64,000 nucleotides of DNA from JBDHAC01 sp039588215 (GCA_039588215.1 JBDHAD010000006.1:4971-68970), one strand, 5' to 3'; positions 8,920 through 18,282 are shown, counted from the first letter of the stretch. Program-made: numbers and translations. The notes: generated from the letters alone by a model not told the origin.

Positions 8920-9741
8920 ATGTCCAGCACTCGACGGTGCGTCCTCCCATTGCTCCCGGCGCTTCTCTTGGCGGGTGGCGCATCCCGTGCGGCCTCCCAG
9001 ACCACTGACGCGGCCCCGTGGAGGTTCGCGGTCGGAGAGTCGCTCGAGTACGTGGTTGGACTGGGACCGATCAAGGCGGGCCGCGGGCTACTGGCCGTGG
9101 AGGCCTACGAGAGCTATCGGGGCGTACCGGCCTACCGCGTCTCGCTCACGATCGAAGCCAGCGTGCCCTTTGTGCAGTTCAAGGATCACATGACGAGCTG
9201 GATCGCCACCGACCCGGTTCGATCGCTTGGGATTGAGAAGGCGATCCACGAAGGCGGCACACGCTTTCGGCGTCGGTACGAGCTCGACTACGAGCGGGGC
9301 GCCTATCGTGGAGAGGAGTGGGACGATCGGAGCGCCTCGTACGTTCCCATGATTGGCTCGCCGGGATCGGCGGCGATTCCGAATCCGGCCCTGGACGAGG
9401 TAGCCTTCCTCTACTTGCTGCGGCTCCTGGCCCTCGAGCCCGGCGCTCGGTACGAGTTCGGCTCGCACTTCCAGCCGGCCGGGAACCCGGTCGTATTCCG
9501 GGTGCTCGGCAAGGAGAAGGTCCGCGTACCCGCCGGTCGGTTCAACACCATCGTGGTGGATCCGGTGGTGCCGGCTATGGGGATCCTCAAACGGGACGCC
9601 GGCGCCAGGGTCTACGTGAGCGACGATGCCAGACGGATCATCGTGAAGCTGACGACCTCGACCAGGTTCGGGACGATCGCGCTGCACCTGCGGGAGTACA
9701 CCGAGGGGACAGGCGCGGTGGTCAACGCTTCGAGGCCGTGA
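8920..9741 (+). CDS. Exported DUF3108-type protein
   Basis: 273 aa with a signal peptide (L-L-P-A-L-L-L-A-G-G then an A-A-S-Q cleavage region at about 27). The start is fixed by a strong AAAGGAGG at 8907-8914, 5 bases before the ATG. The mature chain matches the DUF3108 pattern: F-x-V-G-E-S-L-E-Y near the N-terminus, a strand with a Tyr-rich turn, a central D-E-V-A-F-L-Y-L-L-R-L helix, and late K-E-K-V-R-V-P-A-G-R-F-N-T and D-D-A-R-R-I-I-V-K-L segments. DUF3108 proteins are periplasmic or outer-membrane-facing beta proteins of unknown function. A 260-base non-coding region precedes it, so it probably has its own promoter. The family call is moderate to strong; no role can be given. Confidence 0.85.
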   Translation: MSSTRRCVLPLLPALLLAGGASRAASQTTDAAPWRFAVGESLEYVVGLGPIKAGRGLLAVEAYESYRGVPAYRVSLTIEASVPFVQFKDHMTSWIATDPVRSLGIEKAIHEGGTRFRRRYELDYERGAYRGEEWDDRSASYVPMIGSPGSAAIPNPALDEVAFLYLLRLLALEPGARYEFGSHFQPAGNPVVFRVLGKEKVRVPAGRFNTIVVDPVVPAMGILKRDAGARVYVSDDARRIIVKLTTSTRFGTIALHLREYTEGTGAVVNASRP

Positions 9742-9783
9742 CCACACACCCGTGACCAGACGCCGGTATCCAGGCACCTGCAA

Positions 9784-10503
9784 TCAGGCACCCGTGATCA
9801 GGTACCAGTCAACCGCCACGCCGACGAGCCAGTGGACCAGGGCTACGTACCAGATGGAGCCTAGCCGGAGGCTGGCCCAACCCATGATGAGCCCACCCGG
9901 GATGGCGGAGAACGTCTCGGTCATGGGCCGCCCGAAGTGCGCCAGCACCGAGAGGGCGGTCTGAAGAACGTTCGCGAACCCCTCGCCCAACCGATCCTTG
10001 AGTCCGAACAGCAGAACGCCTCTGAAGAGCACCTCCCACGCGCCGTAGTAGAGAAACATGAGCCCGGCGTACGGCAGGAACGTCTCACGGGTCACCGTCG
10101 GTTCGAGCGGATACACGGCGCGCATCGCGGCCGATCCGGCGCCCACCTTCCCGGCCAGGAGGGCCAGCGGTATGCCGATGACGAGCACCGCGAGACCGAC
10201 ACGCCACCTCCCCAGCCCGAGGCCGAGCTGGACGAGCGTCCGACCCGAGACGGCTCGTGCCACCGCCACCGGGAGGAGTCCCAACAAAACGGCCGAGATC
10301 AGGTAGTGAAGTCCGGTCGGCAGGGGCCGCCGGGTCACGATGGTCCAGCCTCGCTGCGGCGAGAACGTGCCGATGCTGTCTGCTCTTCCCATGTAATAGA
10401 AGAGGAACAGGAGCACCACGGCCGTCAGCGTAATCAGCTCGGCTTGGTGTCTCGAGACGAGATCTCGAGCTGCCGGGAATCGGTATCGGGCGCGGGCAAT
10501 CAT
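9784..10503 (-). CDS. CPBP-family intramembrane protease-like protein
   Basis: 239 aa with about six hydrophobic segments. ATG 10503 is preceded by GGAGG five bases upstream, so I reject the TTG six codons earlier. Near residue 147 a W-E-V-L-F-R-G-V-L-L motif matches the CPBP (Abi/CAAX-like) motif 1, although only one of the two Glu is present. Conserved His residues follow in A-L-S-V-L-A-H-F and A-L-V-H-W. CPBP proteins are glutamic intramembrane proteases or membrane-protein maturases. The gene is the last of the minus-strand cluster that begins at 13598, 64 bases after the epimerase. Substrate unknown. The reduced E-E motif leaves catalytic activity uncertain. Confidence 0.85.
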   Translation of the reverse strand: MIARARYRFPAARDLVSRHQAELITLTAVVLLFLFYYMGRADSIGTFSPQRGWTIVTRRPLPTGLHYLISAVLLGLLPVAVARAVSGRTLVQLGLGLGRWRVGLAVLVIGIPLALLAGKVGAGSAAMRAVYPLEPTVTRETFLPYAGLMFLYYGAWEVLFRGVLLFGLKDRLGEGFANVLQTALSVLAHFGRPMTETFSAIPGGLIMGWASLRLGSIWYVALVHWLVGVAVDWYLITGA

Positions 10504-10567
10504 CTGATCCTCCACCGCCAAGAGACGTCGGCGGTTGTTAACACCTCGCGGCGCCCGCCGCGCGCCG

Positions 10568-11608
10568 TCAGGAGGCGCGCGGGTCGGGCGTAGCGAACCA
10601 GCTTCGAGCGTGGGTCCCGCGTCCTCCCACGAAGCCCTCTCGTCTCAGCCACGCGACGGTCTCTCCGATGCCCTGGTGCAGCGGCCGGGGATCGTAGCCG
10701 AGATCTCGACGCGCGGGCGTGATTTCGACGCGGTAGTCTTCCAGGAACGTGCGTATCCACCCGCTCGTGAGTGACACGCTTCCACCCAGACGGCCCCAAG
10801 TCTCCGCGAGACGGGCGCAGAGGAGTGCGGGCCTTGGCGGCACCGCGATCATGTGGCGATGCACGCCACTCAGCGCGTCCACCAACCCGAGCAGGCCCAC
10901 GAGCGAAACGTTGCCGGGACCGCCGAGCACGTAATGGGTCCCGCGGCGAGCCCCTCGGGCCGCGAGAATGATCCCGGCGGCCACGTCCTCCGCGTGCACG
11001 TAGTTGGCGAGCACGCCACCGTCGGCCAGGCGGACGCGGAATCTCCCGTTCAGGTACATCGCGATCAGCTTCGAGACCCCGTTCGCGTCGGTCAGCGGAC
11101 CCGGCCCATATACACGCGTGGGGTGCACGATTGCGGCGTGTCCTCCGCTGTCGGCGTATGACTCGACCAGCCGCTCTCCGGCGAGCTTGGTCTCCTGGTA
11201 CGGGGTATGGACCCAGTCCAGGCTCGTCCCGGGCGCGCGGCCGTGGGGGGGCCGGGTCACCATCGTGGAGACATGCACGAAGCGCGACACGGACTCGCGC
11301 TTGGCCGCGTCCAAAAGCCCCTGGACCGCCTCCACGTTCGCAGTGCGGAACTCCTCCGGATCGCGACACCAGGCGCGCGCCAGGGCCGCCAGATGGAGCA
11401 CCGTGTCGGCCCCACGCATGGCCGCCCCGACCGAGGTGGCGTCGCGGATGTCGCCTTGTACGATTTGCAGGCGGTCGCGGAGCGTAGGGTCCAGCCCGGC
11501 CGGATCGCGCACCAGAACGCGAGTGGGCTGGTCTTCCGCGATGAGCTTTCGGACCAGGTAGCGGCCGATGAATCCGGTCGCACCGGTCACGAGCGTCATG
11601 CCACCCAT
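10568..11608 (-). CDS. NAD-dependent epimerase/dehydratase (extended SDR, HpnA-like)
   Basis: 346 aa from ATG 11608, preceded by AAGGAGG; upstream frame to 11872 is only the antisense of the neighbour. The N-terminal nucleotide-binding motif T-G-A-T-G-F-I-G is at residues 7-14, and the catalytic Y-x-x-x-K (Y-Q-E-T-K) is near 145. The overall pattern resembles hopanoid-associated sugar epimerases and dihydroflavonol-reductase-like SDRs (HpnA type), which act on lipid-linked or free sugars or beta-hydroxyketones. It overlaps the PAP2 gene by 13 bases and so lies in one operon with it and the second SDR. With these partners a role in making or modifying a membrane lipid is plausible. Exact substrate not determinable. 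Confidence 0.9.
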   Translation of the reverse strand: MGGMTLVTGATGFIGRYLVRKLIAEDQPTRVLVRDPAGLDPTLRDRLQIVQGDIRDATSVGAAMRGADTVLHLAALARAWCRDPEEFRTANVEAVQGLLDAAKRESVSRFVHVSTMVTRPPHGRAPGTSLDWVHTPYQETKLAGERLVESYADSGGHAAIVHPTRVYGPGPLTDANGVSKLIAMYLNGRFRVRLADGGVLANYVHAEDVAAGIILAARGARRGTHYVLGGPGNVSLVGLLGLVDALSGVHRHMIAVPPRPALLCARLAETWGRLGGSVSLTSGWIRTFLEDYRVEITPARRDLGYDPRPLHQGIGETVAWLRREGFVGGRGTHARSWFATPDPRAS

Positions 11609-12627
11609 CGTTGCCTCCTTCCTGAGCGTCGGGCCCATAGAACCGGTATCGGGACTTGCTCTGATGACGATGTGTTGCGATCGGGCCGGGCTGCAGAGGG
11701 CCGTAGCCAACGCAGCAGCGGCGGCGCCACGAGGAGCTGGATCGCGAGGGCCCAGGTCACCCCCGCCACGGCGTCGGCCGCGTAGTGGCTCTGGGTATAG
11801 ATCGTCGAGCAAACGACACCCAGCGCCTGGATCGTGAGGAGGGTCGCGAAGGGTTTCGAGAACCAGCGCCACGCCAAGAACGCGATCGTGACGGCTCCAA
11901 CGACGTGTGAGCTCGGAAACGCGCAGCCCCGCGAGTCACCAGCCCCCTGAGCCGTGGTAACGAGCTGATAGAAGAACCCGCCTTGCAGCTCACCCGAGTA
12001 AGGCTCGAGCCGAAAGTGGGGTCCGTCCACGGGAAGGGTGAGGTAGATGAGGTAGCACGACAGGTACGCGAGCATCAGCCTGAACACCATGTCACGTACG
12101 GCCTGTGTGCGCCCCGCAAGCGCAACCGCGATGGGCGGCAGGTAGATCGTCGCGTAGTAGGCGAAGTAGGAGACGTGCATGACCTCGCTGAACCAGACCC
12201 GCGGCATCGCGGGCATCCATTCGGCGGCGATCTGCATCCCGAACAGGCGCTGATCCAGGCCCGACACCAGGGCGTCGAATGTCCCCGTGTGGCGCAGGGG
12301 GAAGAGAAGGTCGATCTCCATCCAGAACACCGGGATCAGGAAGACGGGATAGAGCTCACGTACAGCGCGCATATACCGTGGTGGACGCTTTGGCATGCGT
12401 CGCAGGGCAAGCGGTAAGAGGCTCGCGGTCCCGTGCGCTACCGCGGCCCAGACCGCGTAGTCTGCGATCGGCCAGCACCCGAGCCAGATCAGTCCGAGCA
12501 AGGTGTTGTAGACGACGACGACGCGATCCACGGGCAGCACCTGGCCGGCGGCGGACGCGTGGGATGCCGCGGGGGCGGTCGACGAGAAAGCCAGCCGGGC
12601 GACCCCGGTCTGACTGTTCACAGCCAT
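11596..12627 (-). CDS. PAP2-superfamily integral membrane protein (inositol-phosphotransferase-like)
   Basis: 343 aa with about six to eight membrane helices. ATG 12627 overlaps the end of the upstream SDR by 10 bases. The phosphatase signature is split as in PAP2: G-C-A-F-P-S-S-H-V-V-G near residue 242 (C2) and S-H-Y-A-A-D-A-V-A-G near 282 (C3, His and Asp). The arrangement, with D-G-P-H-F before a long loop, is closest to the PAP2_3 group that includes inositol-phosphorylceramide synthases (Aur1-like) of eukaryotes and Bacteroidota. A head-group transferase or lipid phosphatase in the membrane is therefore likely. Sandwiched between two SDRs with overlaps at both ends. Confidence 0.88.
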   Translation of the reverse strand: MAVNSQTGVARLAFSSTAPAASHASAAGQVLPVDRVVVVYNTLLGLIWLGCWPIADYAVWAAVAHGTASLLPLALRRMPKRPPRYMRAVRELYPVFLIPVFWMEIDLLFPLRHTGTFDALVSGLDQRLFGMQIAAEWMPAMPRVWFSEVMHVSYFAYYATIYLPPIAVALAGRTQAVRDMVFRLMLAYLSCYLIYLTLPVDGPHFRLEPYSGELQGGFFYQLVTTAQGAGDSRGCAFPSSHVVGAVTIAFLAWRWFSKPFATLLTIQALGVVCSTIYTQSHYAADAVAGVTWALAIQLLVAPPLLRWLRPSAARPDRNTSSSEQVPIPVLWARRSGRRQRWVA

Positions 12628-13598
12628 CCCATCCCCCGGTACCAGCGCGCGGTCTCGGGAATCCCACGCTCGAGCGGAAACACGGGTCGGAAGCCAGCCT
12701 CCCTGATCGCTCGCGACGGATCGCACACCCACCGCAGCGCACACAGCTCGCGGATGCGGTCCCGGTTCAGGATCGCCGCCTGCTTCCTGAGTCTGGCGAT
12801 CCCCTCCGCGGTCACGGCGATCGTTCGAGCGACAAACGCCGGGATGCTGATGAGGACCGGATGCGTACCCATCGTATTGGCCGCGGTCAGCGCGAAACCA
12901 CGCCAGGTCACGGTTTCGGGGTGAGCAAGCACGTACGTCCGACCGACGGCCGCCTCGGCGGTGGCGGCCGCGATCAGCCCCTGCACCGCATCCTGTACGA
13001 AGAGCATGCTCACTTCACGATCCCAATCGCCCACCGTCAGCGCGGCGCCGTGGCGAATGAGCCGAAACACCTTTAGCACCGCCCTCTCACGCGGACCGTA
13101 GACCGAGGGGAAGCGCACGATGGTCGCAGGGACGGATTCCGCGTGGGCGTGGACGACCGCCTCGGCCAGCAGCTTCGAGTTGCCGTAGTGAGACAGGGGG
13201 AACGGAATCGTGACGGGGTCGAGATTGTCCCCGTTCCTGCACGGGCCCGAGGCCGCGATCGATGAAACGTACACGAGCCGCGGTGCGGATCCATTGTGCC
13301 GCTCGCAGGCCTCGAGCACGTGAGCCGTTCCCTCCGTGTTGACGCGATAGAGATCGGCCGCCGATGCGGCTTCGGTGAGGGCGGCCAGATGAAAGACGAC
13401 ATCCGCTCCGGCGAAGACGCGCCCGATCGAGACGGGGTCGTCCAACCCAATCGGCTGCCAGTTGACCGGCAGCCCTTCGACCCAGCCGCGCGGGGCTCCG
13501 GTTCGTTCCACGCAGGTGACTTGGTCACCTCGTGCCAGTAGCGCCTCGACGAGGTGACTTCCGATGAAACCGGCTCCGCCGGTGACGACCGCACGCAT
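12618..13598 (-). CDS. NAD-dependent epimerase/dehydratase (extended SDR)
   Basis: 326 aa. ATG 13598 has GGGAAGG upstream and begins exactly at the Rossmann strand; the frame further upstream (to 13667) has no SDR character. The T-G-G-A-G-F-I-G-S-H motif is at residues 6-15 and the catalytic Y-G-N-S-K is near 138. It is the first gene of the minus operon SDR-PAP2-SDR-CPBP. SDRs of this type include the ceramide reductase of bacterial sphingolipid synthesis and sterol/sugar epimerases. The operon context favours a lipid substrate, but serine palmitoyltransferase and the other sphingolipid genes are not in the window. Confidence 0.9.
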   Translation of the reverse strand: MRAVVTGGAGFIGSHLVEALLARGDQVTCVERTGAPRGWVEGLPVNWQPIGLDDPVSIGRVFAGADVVFHLAALTEAASAADLYRVNTEGTAHVLEACERHNGSAPRLVYVSSIAASGPCRNGDNLDPVTIPFPLSHYGNSKLLAEAVVHAHAESVPATIVRFPSVYGPRERAVLKVFRLIRHGAALTVGDWDREVSMLFVQDAVQGLIAAATAEAAVGRTYVLAHPETVTWRGFALTAANTMGTHPVLISIPAFVARTIAVTAEGIARLRKQAAILNRDRIRELCALRWVCDPSRAIREAGFRPVFPLERGIPETARWYRGMGWL

Positions 13599-13870
13599 GG
13601 TGACCTTCCCGTTCGAGTACACCGAGCACCAGCCGCCCCCGGTTAGGCCGGGAGCCACCCGTGACACGGTCGAGAGGTCTGGCGACCTCGTGGGAGAAGG
13701 ACTAGCGGAGCAGGGTCAAGAGCCGGTCAAGCGATGGTGGTGAAACAGCTGGCGGCGGGTCGGACTGGGGGGCGGTGCCTGAACGAGTCCTCTACCCGAG
13801 AGGGCGGCACGTTCCTAGGTTCTGGGTCCGCTGCCTACAGGGAAGGGCCTTTCCGACGGAGGTGAACCAC

Positions 13871-14290
13871 ATGAGAATCGGAATCCTGGCCATCAGTGCG
13901 CCGCTCGCTCTTGTACTGGTCGCCGCGTCCATGGCCGGACCCGAGCGGGCACCGGCCGATGCGCAACAGGCGGTCGACACGGTGGTCGTCAACATTCGAC
14001 TGGGACCCGGTGGTGACCCCATTGCAGTCCCCGATCCGGTCCGCGTCGACACGGGTCAGGTCGTGGTGTGGGAGAGCAATCTCCCGGCCTGGGAGGTGAA
14101 GATCCCCTCGCTGGACGAGCCGATCGGGCCTGGGGGACGCACCGGCATTCGGGGCCGACCCGGGGACCGCCAGGGCGGTCGAATCCGCACGAACGCGAGA
14201 CAGGACATCAACTACAAGTACTCGATCTCGGTCTTTACGGGGAACCAAGTTCGAACCAAGGATCCGGAGATCGACGTCGGACCCGGTTGA
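13871..14290 (+). CDS. Small exported protein, cupredoxin-like strand pattern without metal ligands
   Basis: 139 aa, start fixed by GGAGGTG seven bases upstream. A signal peptide (residues 1 to about 33, L-A-L-V-L-V-A-A-S-M-A) is followed by a beta-rich chain: V-V-V-N-I-R-L, V-D-T-G-Q-V-V-V-W-E-S near 69-79, a Gly/Arg-rich loop, and Y-K-Y-S-I-S-V-F near 119-126. The layout resembles plastocyanin-like domains, but the mature chain contains no Cys or His, so it cannot bind copper in the usual way. Family unknown. A perfect hairpin ends the gene. Divergent from the SDR operon. Confidence 0.75.
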   Translation: MRIGILAISAPLALVLVAASMAGPERAPADAQQAVDTVVVNIRLGPGGDPIAVPDPVRVDTGQVVVWESNLPAWEVKIPSLDEPIGPGGRTGIRGRPGDRQGGRIRTNARQDINYKYSISVFTGNQVRTKDPEIDVGPG

Positions 14291-14305
14291 TTCGGGGCGA
14301 GCTTC

Positions 14306-14339
14306 CGCACCGGGCGCGCTGACGCCCGCGCCCGGTGCG
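14306..14339. terminator. Perfect 13-bp hairpin between convergent genes
   Basis: CGCACCGGGCGCG at 14306-14318 pairs exactly with 14327-14339 across the 8-base loop CTGACGCC. It sits in the 61-base gap between the convergent genes ending at 14290 and 14352 and has no T-tract, as is usual in high-GC genomes. A bidirectional terminator is the simplest reading. Confidence 0.7.
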
Positions 14340-14351
14340 CCTCGCTCCCAG

Positions 14352-16862
14352 TCAGTTCGAGGGCTCGGTCAGCCGCATGAAGACGGAATCCTCGCGTAGG
14401 CTCTCCCACCACCAGTCGTTCGCGATGTACGATTTTCGGTCTGGGATCGCCTCCAGGAACCTTCCGAGCAAGGCCAGAGCCTCCTCGCGCGCACCGATAC
14501 GGAGTCGAGCGTTAGCCTCGTAATAGTCGGTCCAGGGGTTGGTCGACGTGGTCTCGCGAGCGCGTCGAATGACGGCCCGCGCGCTGTCCACGAGCCCGTT
14601 CTGGGCCAGCACCGCCGCTACCTGTAGCTCGCCGTTTGGCCAGCTGGCGATCGAGAACGCTTCCAGAATCCCCGAGAGCAGGGTCCACGCAGTGTCCGTG
14701 GCGGCTTCCGCTCCCGTGCCGCCTGCCAGGATGACCAGCTTGGCGGCCAGAAACGCGACCTCGGCCGGGTAGCGCCGGCGCCCCTCATCCGTCCATCGTG
14801 CGGCGCGTTCCACCTCGGCCAGATCCAGCCACACCTGGGAGAGCGCGAAGAGGATCTCCTTCTCCGCATGAATCAGGAACGGATCTGCCTCGAGCGCGCG
14901 CTGGGCGGCGATCGACGCTTCGGTGAAGTCGCCCGCGGTTCGTTGCAGTTGGGCGAGCGCCACCCAGGCGCGCGCCCTGGTCGGGTCACCGGCTACGGCT
15001 GCCCGGAGGTCCTCATCCGCACCCCGTCGCAAGTCAGGCACCTCGGTAGAGTCCGCGATCCAGGTCAGATCGTTGCGCAGGCTTCCTCGCAACTCGAGTG
15101 CAGGCGAGTAGCTTGGCTCGATTGCGAGGGCTCGCTCCGCGTGAGCGATACCGGACTCGAGGATGTTCCTATCATACCCACTTCGGGATGTCGCACCGAG
15201 TCTCGCTCGCGTTGACGCGATCCAACCTCTTTGCACGATCGGTTCCCGCCAATCCGGATCGAAGGACTCTGCCTCCTGGTGAAGTCGATCGGCTTCCTCG
15301 AGCGCCCTTTCGGCCCCTTCCGTATCTCCCAGGCTCCAGCGCAACGTGTCCGCGTTCTCCCGCATCCGCTCAGCCTGTTGGAAGCGACTCCACGCCTCGT
15401 CGCTGCGCGTCCCCGCCCGAGTCTCGCGAACCTGCAACTCTCGGCCCAAGTGCTGCCCCAGCAGACGCCCCGCCTCGGCGACAATGTCGTCACGGAGGAG
15501 AAGGGGGTCCTCACCACTGCGTTCGAAGCGCTGGCTGAACAGGCTCTCACCCGAGTTGCCATCCACCAGTTCCATCGTGGCCGTCAAGCGGTCACCCGAA
15601 CGCTCGATGCTCCCGCCGACCAGGCTTCCGACATTCAATAGCCGCGCGAGACTGTCGAGTGGTATGTCCAGGACCCGGTATGGCTTCACACCGTTTCGCG
15701 AGATGACGCTGAGTGGCTCGACCTGAGTGAGTTCATGGATCAGTGATTCCGTGATCCCTGACGTCAGGTACGCGAGCTCTCCTCCGGGGCTGAAGTCGTC
15801 GAAGTACAGGACCGCCACGTGGGACGCATCCAGCTCGGGGGGGCCGCTGTCAGGAGTTCCGGGTAATCCTCCGCTGCGCACCAGCCAGATGATCATGGCT
15901 GCCAGGACCCCCGAGGCACCGAGCGCGACCAATAACCAGCGGGCGCGACGTCTCCCCGTGGGTACCGGGACACCGGCCGCGACGGGAGTCGACCCGGGCA
16001 GCATCGACGTCGCGGTCAGCGGCGTCTGGTAGTCCATTCCCTCCAGAGCCTTCACGAAGTCGGTGATCGTGTCGAATCGATCGGCCGGTACTTTCGCGAG
16101 CGCTCGCGTTACGGCATGCACCATCGGCTGCGAAACGGTCGGTCGCGCAGTCGAAATCGAGGGGATCGGGTCGACGGAGTGGCGGACCATCACCACCTGT
16201 GGGGGCCCGGTGAACGGCGGCTCCCCCACGAGCATCTCGTAGAGAACGCACCCGAGACTGTACTGGTCGGCCCGGGCATCGAGGTGACCCGAGCCGGTCG
16301 CCTGTTCAGGACCCATGTACGCGGGTGTGCCTACGGCCAGGCCCGTCTCGGTCAACTTCGCGCCACCCGCCGCATCGAGGGCTCGCGCGATCCCGAAGTC
16401 GGTCACCACGGCACCGCCCTGTGGGAGGAGGATGTTCTCCGGCTTGATGTCCCGGTGGATGACGCCCTGCTCGTGCGCATAGGCGAGGGCATCCCCCACC
16501 TGACGGGAGATCTGTACCGCGTCCGCGATCGGCAGCTGCTGTTCACGACTCAGTCGATCGCGGAGCGATTCACCTTCCACGTACGGCATGACGTAGTAAA
16601 GGAACCCCTCCCGCTCACCCGAATCGTGGAGGGGAAGGATGCGCGGGTGCGTAAGACGTGCCGCGATCTCGATCTCACGCAGGAAGCGCTCGGGGCCCAG
16701 ACTGGAGACGAGCTCGGGGCGGAGAATCTTGATCGCGACGTCGCGACCGTGCTTAAGGTCCGTCGCCAGGTACACGATGGCGTGACCGCCGTGACCGATC
16801 TCTCGATCGATCGCGTACGAATCAGCGAGCGCAGCCCGGAGGTGATCCAGTTCGACCGACAT
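14352..16862 (-). CDS. Transmembrane Ser/Thr protein kinase with TolB-like and TPR regions
   Basis: 836 aa from ATG 16862, where the kinase homology begins. The Hanks-type kinase domain spans residues about 15-275: Gly-rich loop G-H-G-G-H-A at 23-28, V-A-I-K with Lys45, H-R-D at 136-138, D-F-G at 155-157, and a G-T-P-A-Y-M-G-P-E activation segment at 178-186. A single membrane helix at about 308-328 separates it from an extracytoplasmic TolB/FlgO-like domain (348 to about 490), which resembles the N-terminal part of adenylate-cyclase-associated proteins, and then a TPR-rich helical region to the end. This architecture is typical of Gemmatimonadota and Acidobacteriota. It probably senses an external or periplasmic cue. 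The 20209-22137 protein repeats the TolB-TPR part without the kinase. Confidence 0.95.
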   Translation of the reverse strand: MSVELDHLRAALADSYAIDREIGHGGHAIVYLATDLKHGRDVAIKILRPELVSSLGPERFLREIEIAARLTHPRILPLHDSGEREGFLYYVMPYVEGESLRDRLSREQQLPIADAVQISRQVGDALAYAHEQGVIHRDIKPENILLPQGGAVVTDFGIARALDAAGGAKLTETGLAVGTPAYMGPEQATGSGHLDARADQYSLGCVLYEMLVGEPPFTGPPQVVMVRHSVDPIPSISTARPTVSQPMVHAVTRALAKVPADRFDTITDFVKALEGMDYQTPLTATSMLPGSTPVAAGVPVPTGRRRARWLLVALGASGVLAAMIIWLVRSGGLPGTPDSGPPELDASHVAVLYFDDFSPGGELAYLTSGITESLIHELTQVEPLSVISRNGVKPYRVLDIPLDSLARLLNVGSLVGGSIERSGDRLTATMELVDGNSGESLFSQRFERSGEDPLLLRDDIVAEAGRLLGQHLGRELQVRETRAGTRSDEAWSRFQQAERMRENADTLRWSLGDTEGAERALEEADRLHQEAESFDPDWREPIVQRGWIASTRARLGATSRSGYDRNILESGIAHAERALAIEPSYSPALELRGSLRNDLTWIADSTEVPDLRRGADEDLRAAVAGDPTRARAWVALAQLQRTAGDFTEASIAAQRALEADPFLIHAEKEILFALSQVWLDLAEVERAARWTDEGRRRYPAEVAFLAAKLVILAGGTGAEAATDTAWTLLSGILEAFSIASWPNGELQVAAVLAQNGLVDSARAVIRRARETTSTNPWTDYYEANARLRIGAREEALALLGRFLEAIPDRKSYIANDWWWESLREDSVFMRLTEPSN

Positions 16863-17049
16863 GCTGCCGCGAGTGACGGGTAGACGGAGACGAGTCGGGA
16901 AAGTGGTCCAGACGGGCGGAGCAGGGCAAGCTGCGACCCGCCGTATCGGCGTGCGATTTCCGGGCTGCGCGTGCATACTGGCCGGGAATCCCGAGCCCTT
17001 GTTTTCAATCGACCGGGGCCGGGGCCCGCATCCCAAACCGGGAGATCAC

Positions 17050-18282
17050 ATGCTGGCGGCGATCATAACCGCCGTTTCTGTGGCGTTTCTGGCTCAGCTC
17101 GCCGCTGCCCATACGCGAACCGTGCGAGCGTTCCGCCGGCGGGCGGCCGAGCGTCCCGAGCCACTTTCCGCATATCCGCCAGTTACGGTCATCCGACCCG
17201 TGAAGGGGACGGATGTGGAGCAAGCGGAGAACTTCCGCGCGGCTCTCGACACGGGGTATCCCGGCGAGGTCGAGACCACCTTCGTGTTCGAGGACGAGAA
17301 TGACCCGGCGTATCCCCTGGCCCGCGACGCGATCGAGGCGCACCGGGCATCGGGAGGTCACGGCAACGCCGGGATCGTGTTCGCGGGGGAGCCGCCCGCC
17401 GGACGCACCGGGAAGATCAACAACATGATCGTCGGGGTCGCGGGGGCCACGGGTGAGTTCATCGCCTTCGGAGACTCCGATAGCCGACCGGACAAGGAAG
17501 TGCTCCGTAACGTGATCGAGCACCTCGTCGGGGACGCGAGCGCGGGCGCGGGCTTCGCGCCGCCCATCACGCCCGGCCCTATCCGCACGGCCGGAGATGT
17601 CGGGCACGATGTCGTCCTGAACGCCCTCCTGGTCGCCTACATGGAGGCCCAGATGGGGCGACACAGAGAGCTCCCGTTCCTCATGGGTCAACTCATGGTG
17701 TTCCGGAAAGAGGCGCTGGATGCGATCGGTGGCGTCGAGTGCGCCGATGGACAGCTGGTGGACGACATGTTCCTGGGCGCGCGAATCGTGGACGCCGGCT
17801 ACCGCAACGTCCTGGGGACGCACGCCCTGCACATCATCAACTACGATCTCGGCTTCGGGGAATTCGTCCGCCTATGGCGACGCTGGCTGTTCTGCGGGCG
17901 GGGAGGGATGCCGTTCAGCTTCGTGCGGCCGTTCGTGGCTCGCGCGGTGAGCACCTTCCTGGCGCTCGGGTTCGCCGTCGCAGCGCTAACGGTCGGGCCC
18001 GCCTGGGCTGCCGCGCTGCCGGCATTCCTGCTGCTCTGCGAGGGCCTCCACTACATACGGCTCCACCGTCTTCAGGGAGGGGCGCCGGTGCCGTTCAGGT
18101 ACGCGTGGATGGCCTGGATGCCGTACGTGATGACGATCCCGATCGGCATCTCCATGCTGCTAAAGCCGGAGCTGGACTGGCGCGGCCACACCTACCGCGT
18201 GGACTTCGACGCGAAGCTGGCCGGCTCGACGCGCGAACGGCCTACGGCGACGGAAACCGGCTCCGGTCCAGCCCTGGAATGA
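17050..18282 (+). CDS. Glycosyltransferase family 21-like (ceramide glucosyltransferase/HpnI type)
   Basis: 410 aa from ATG 17050, with GGGAG just upstream. There is one N-terminal membrane helix (1-20), a GT-A catalytic domain with F-E-D-E-N-D near 80-85, G-D-S-D at 141-144, D-D-M-F at 238-241 and W-R-R-W at 276-279 in the place of the (Q/R)xxRW motif, then two or three C-terminal membrane helices (about 300-330 and 355-385). GT21 members add a sugar to ceramide, and the related HpnI acts in hopanoid glycolipid synthesis. Hence a UDP-sugar: lipid transferase is the best reading. The lipid-type SDR/PAP2 operon is 3.5 kb away. Its 3' end overlaps the convergent amidohydrolase by 41 bases. Confidence 0.9.
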   Translation: MLAAIITAVSVAFLAQLAAAHTRTVRAFRRRAAERPEPLSAYPPVTVIRPVKGTDVEQAENFRAALDTGYPGEVETTFVFEDENDPAYPLARDAIEAHRASGGHGNAGIVFAGEPPAGRTGKINNMIVGVAGATGEFIAFGDSDSRPDKEVLRNVIEHLVGDASAGAGFAPPITPGPIRTAGDVGHDVVLNALLVAYMEAQMGRHRELPFLMGQLMVFRKEALDAIGGVECADGQLVDDMFLGARIVDAGYRNVLGTHALHIINYDLGFGEFVRLWRRWLFCGRGGMPFSFVRPFVARAVSTFLALGFAVAALTVGPAWAAALPAFLLLCEGLHYIRLHRLQGGAPVPFRYAWMAWMPYVMTIPIGISMLLKPELDWRGHTYRVDFDAKLAGSTRERPTATETGSGPALE

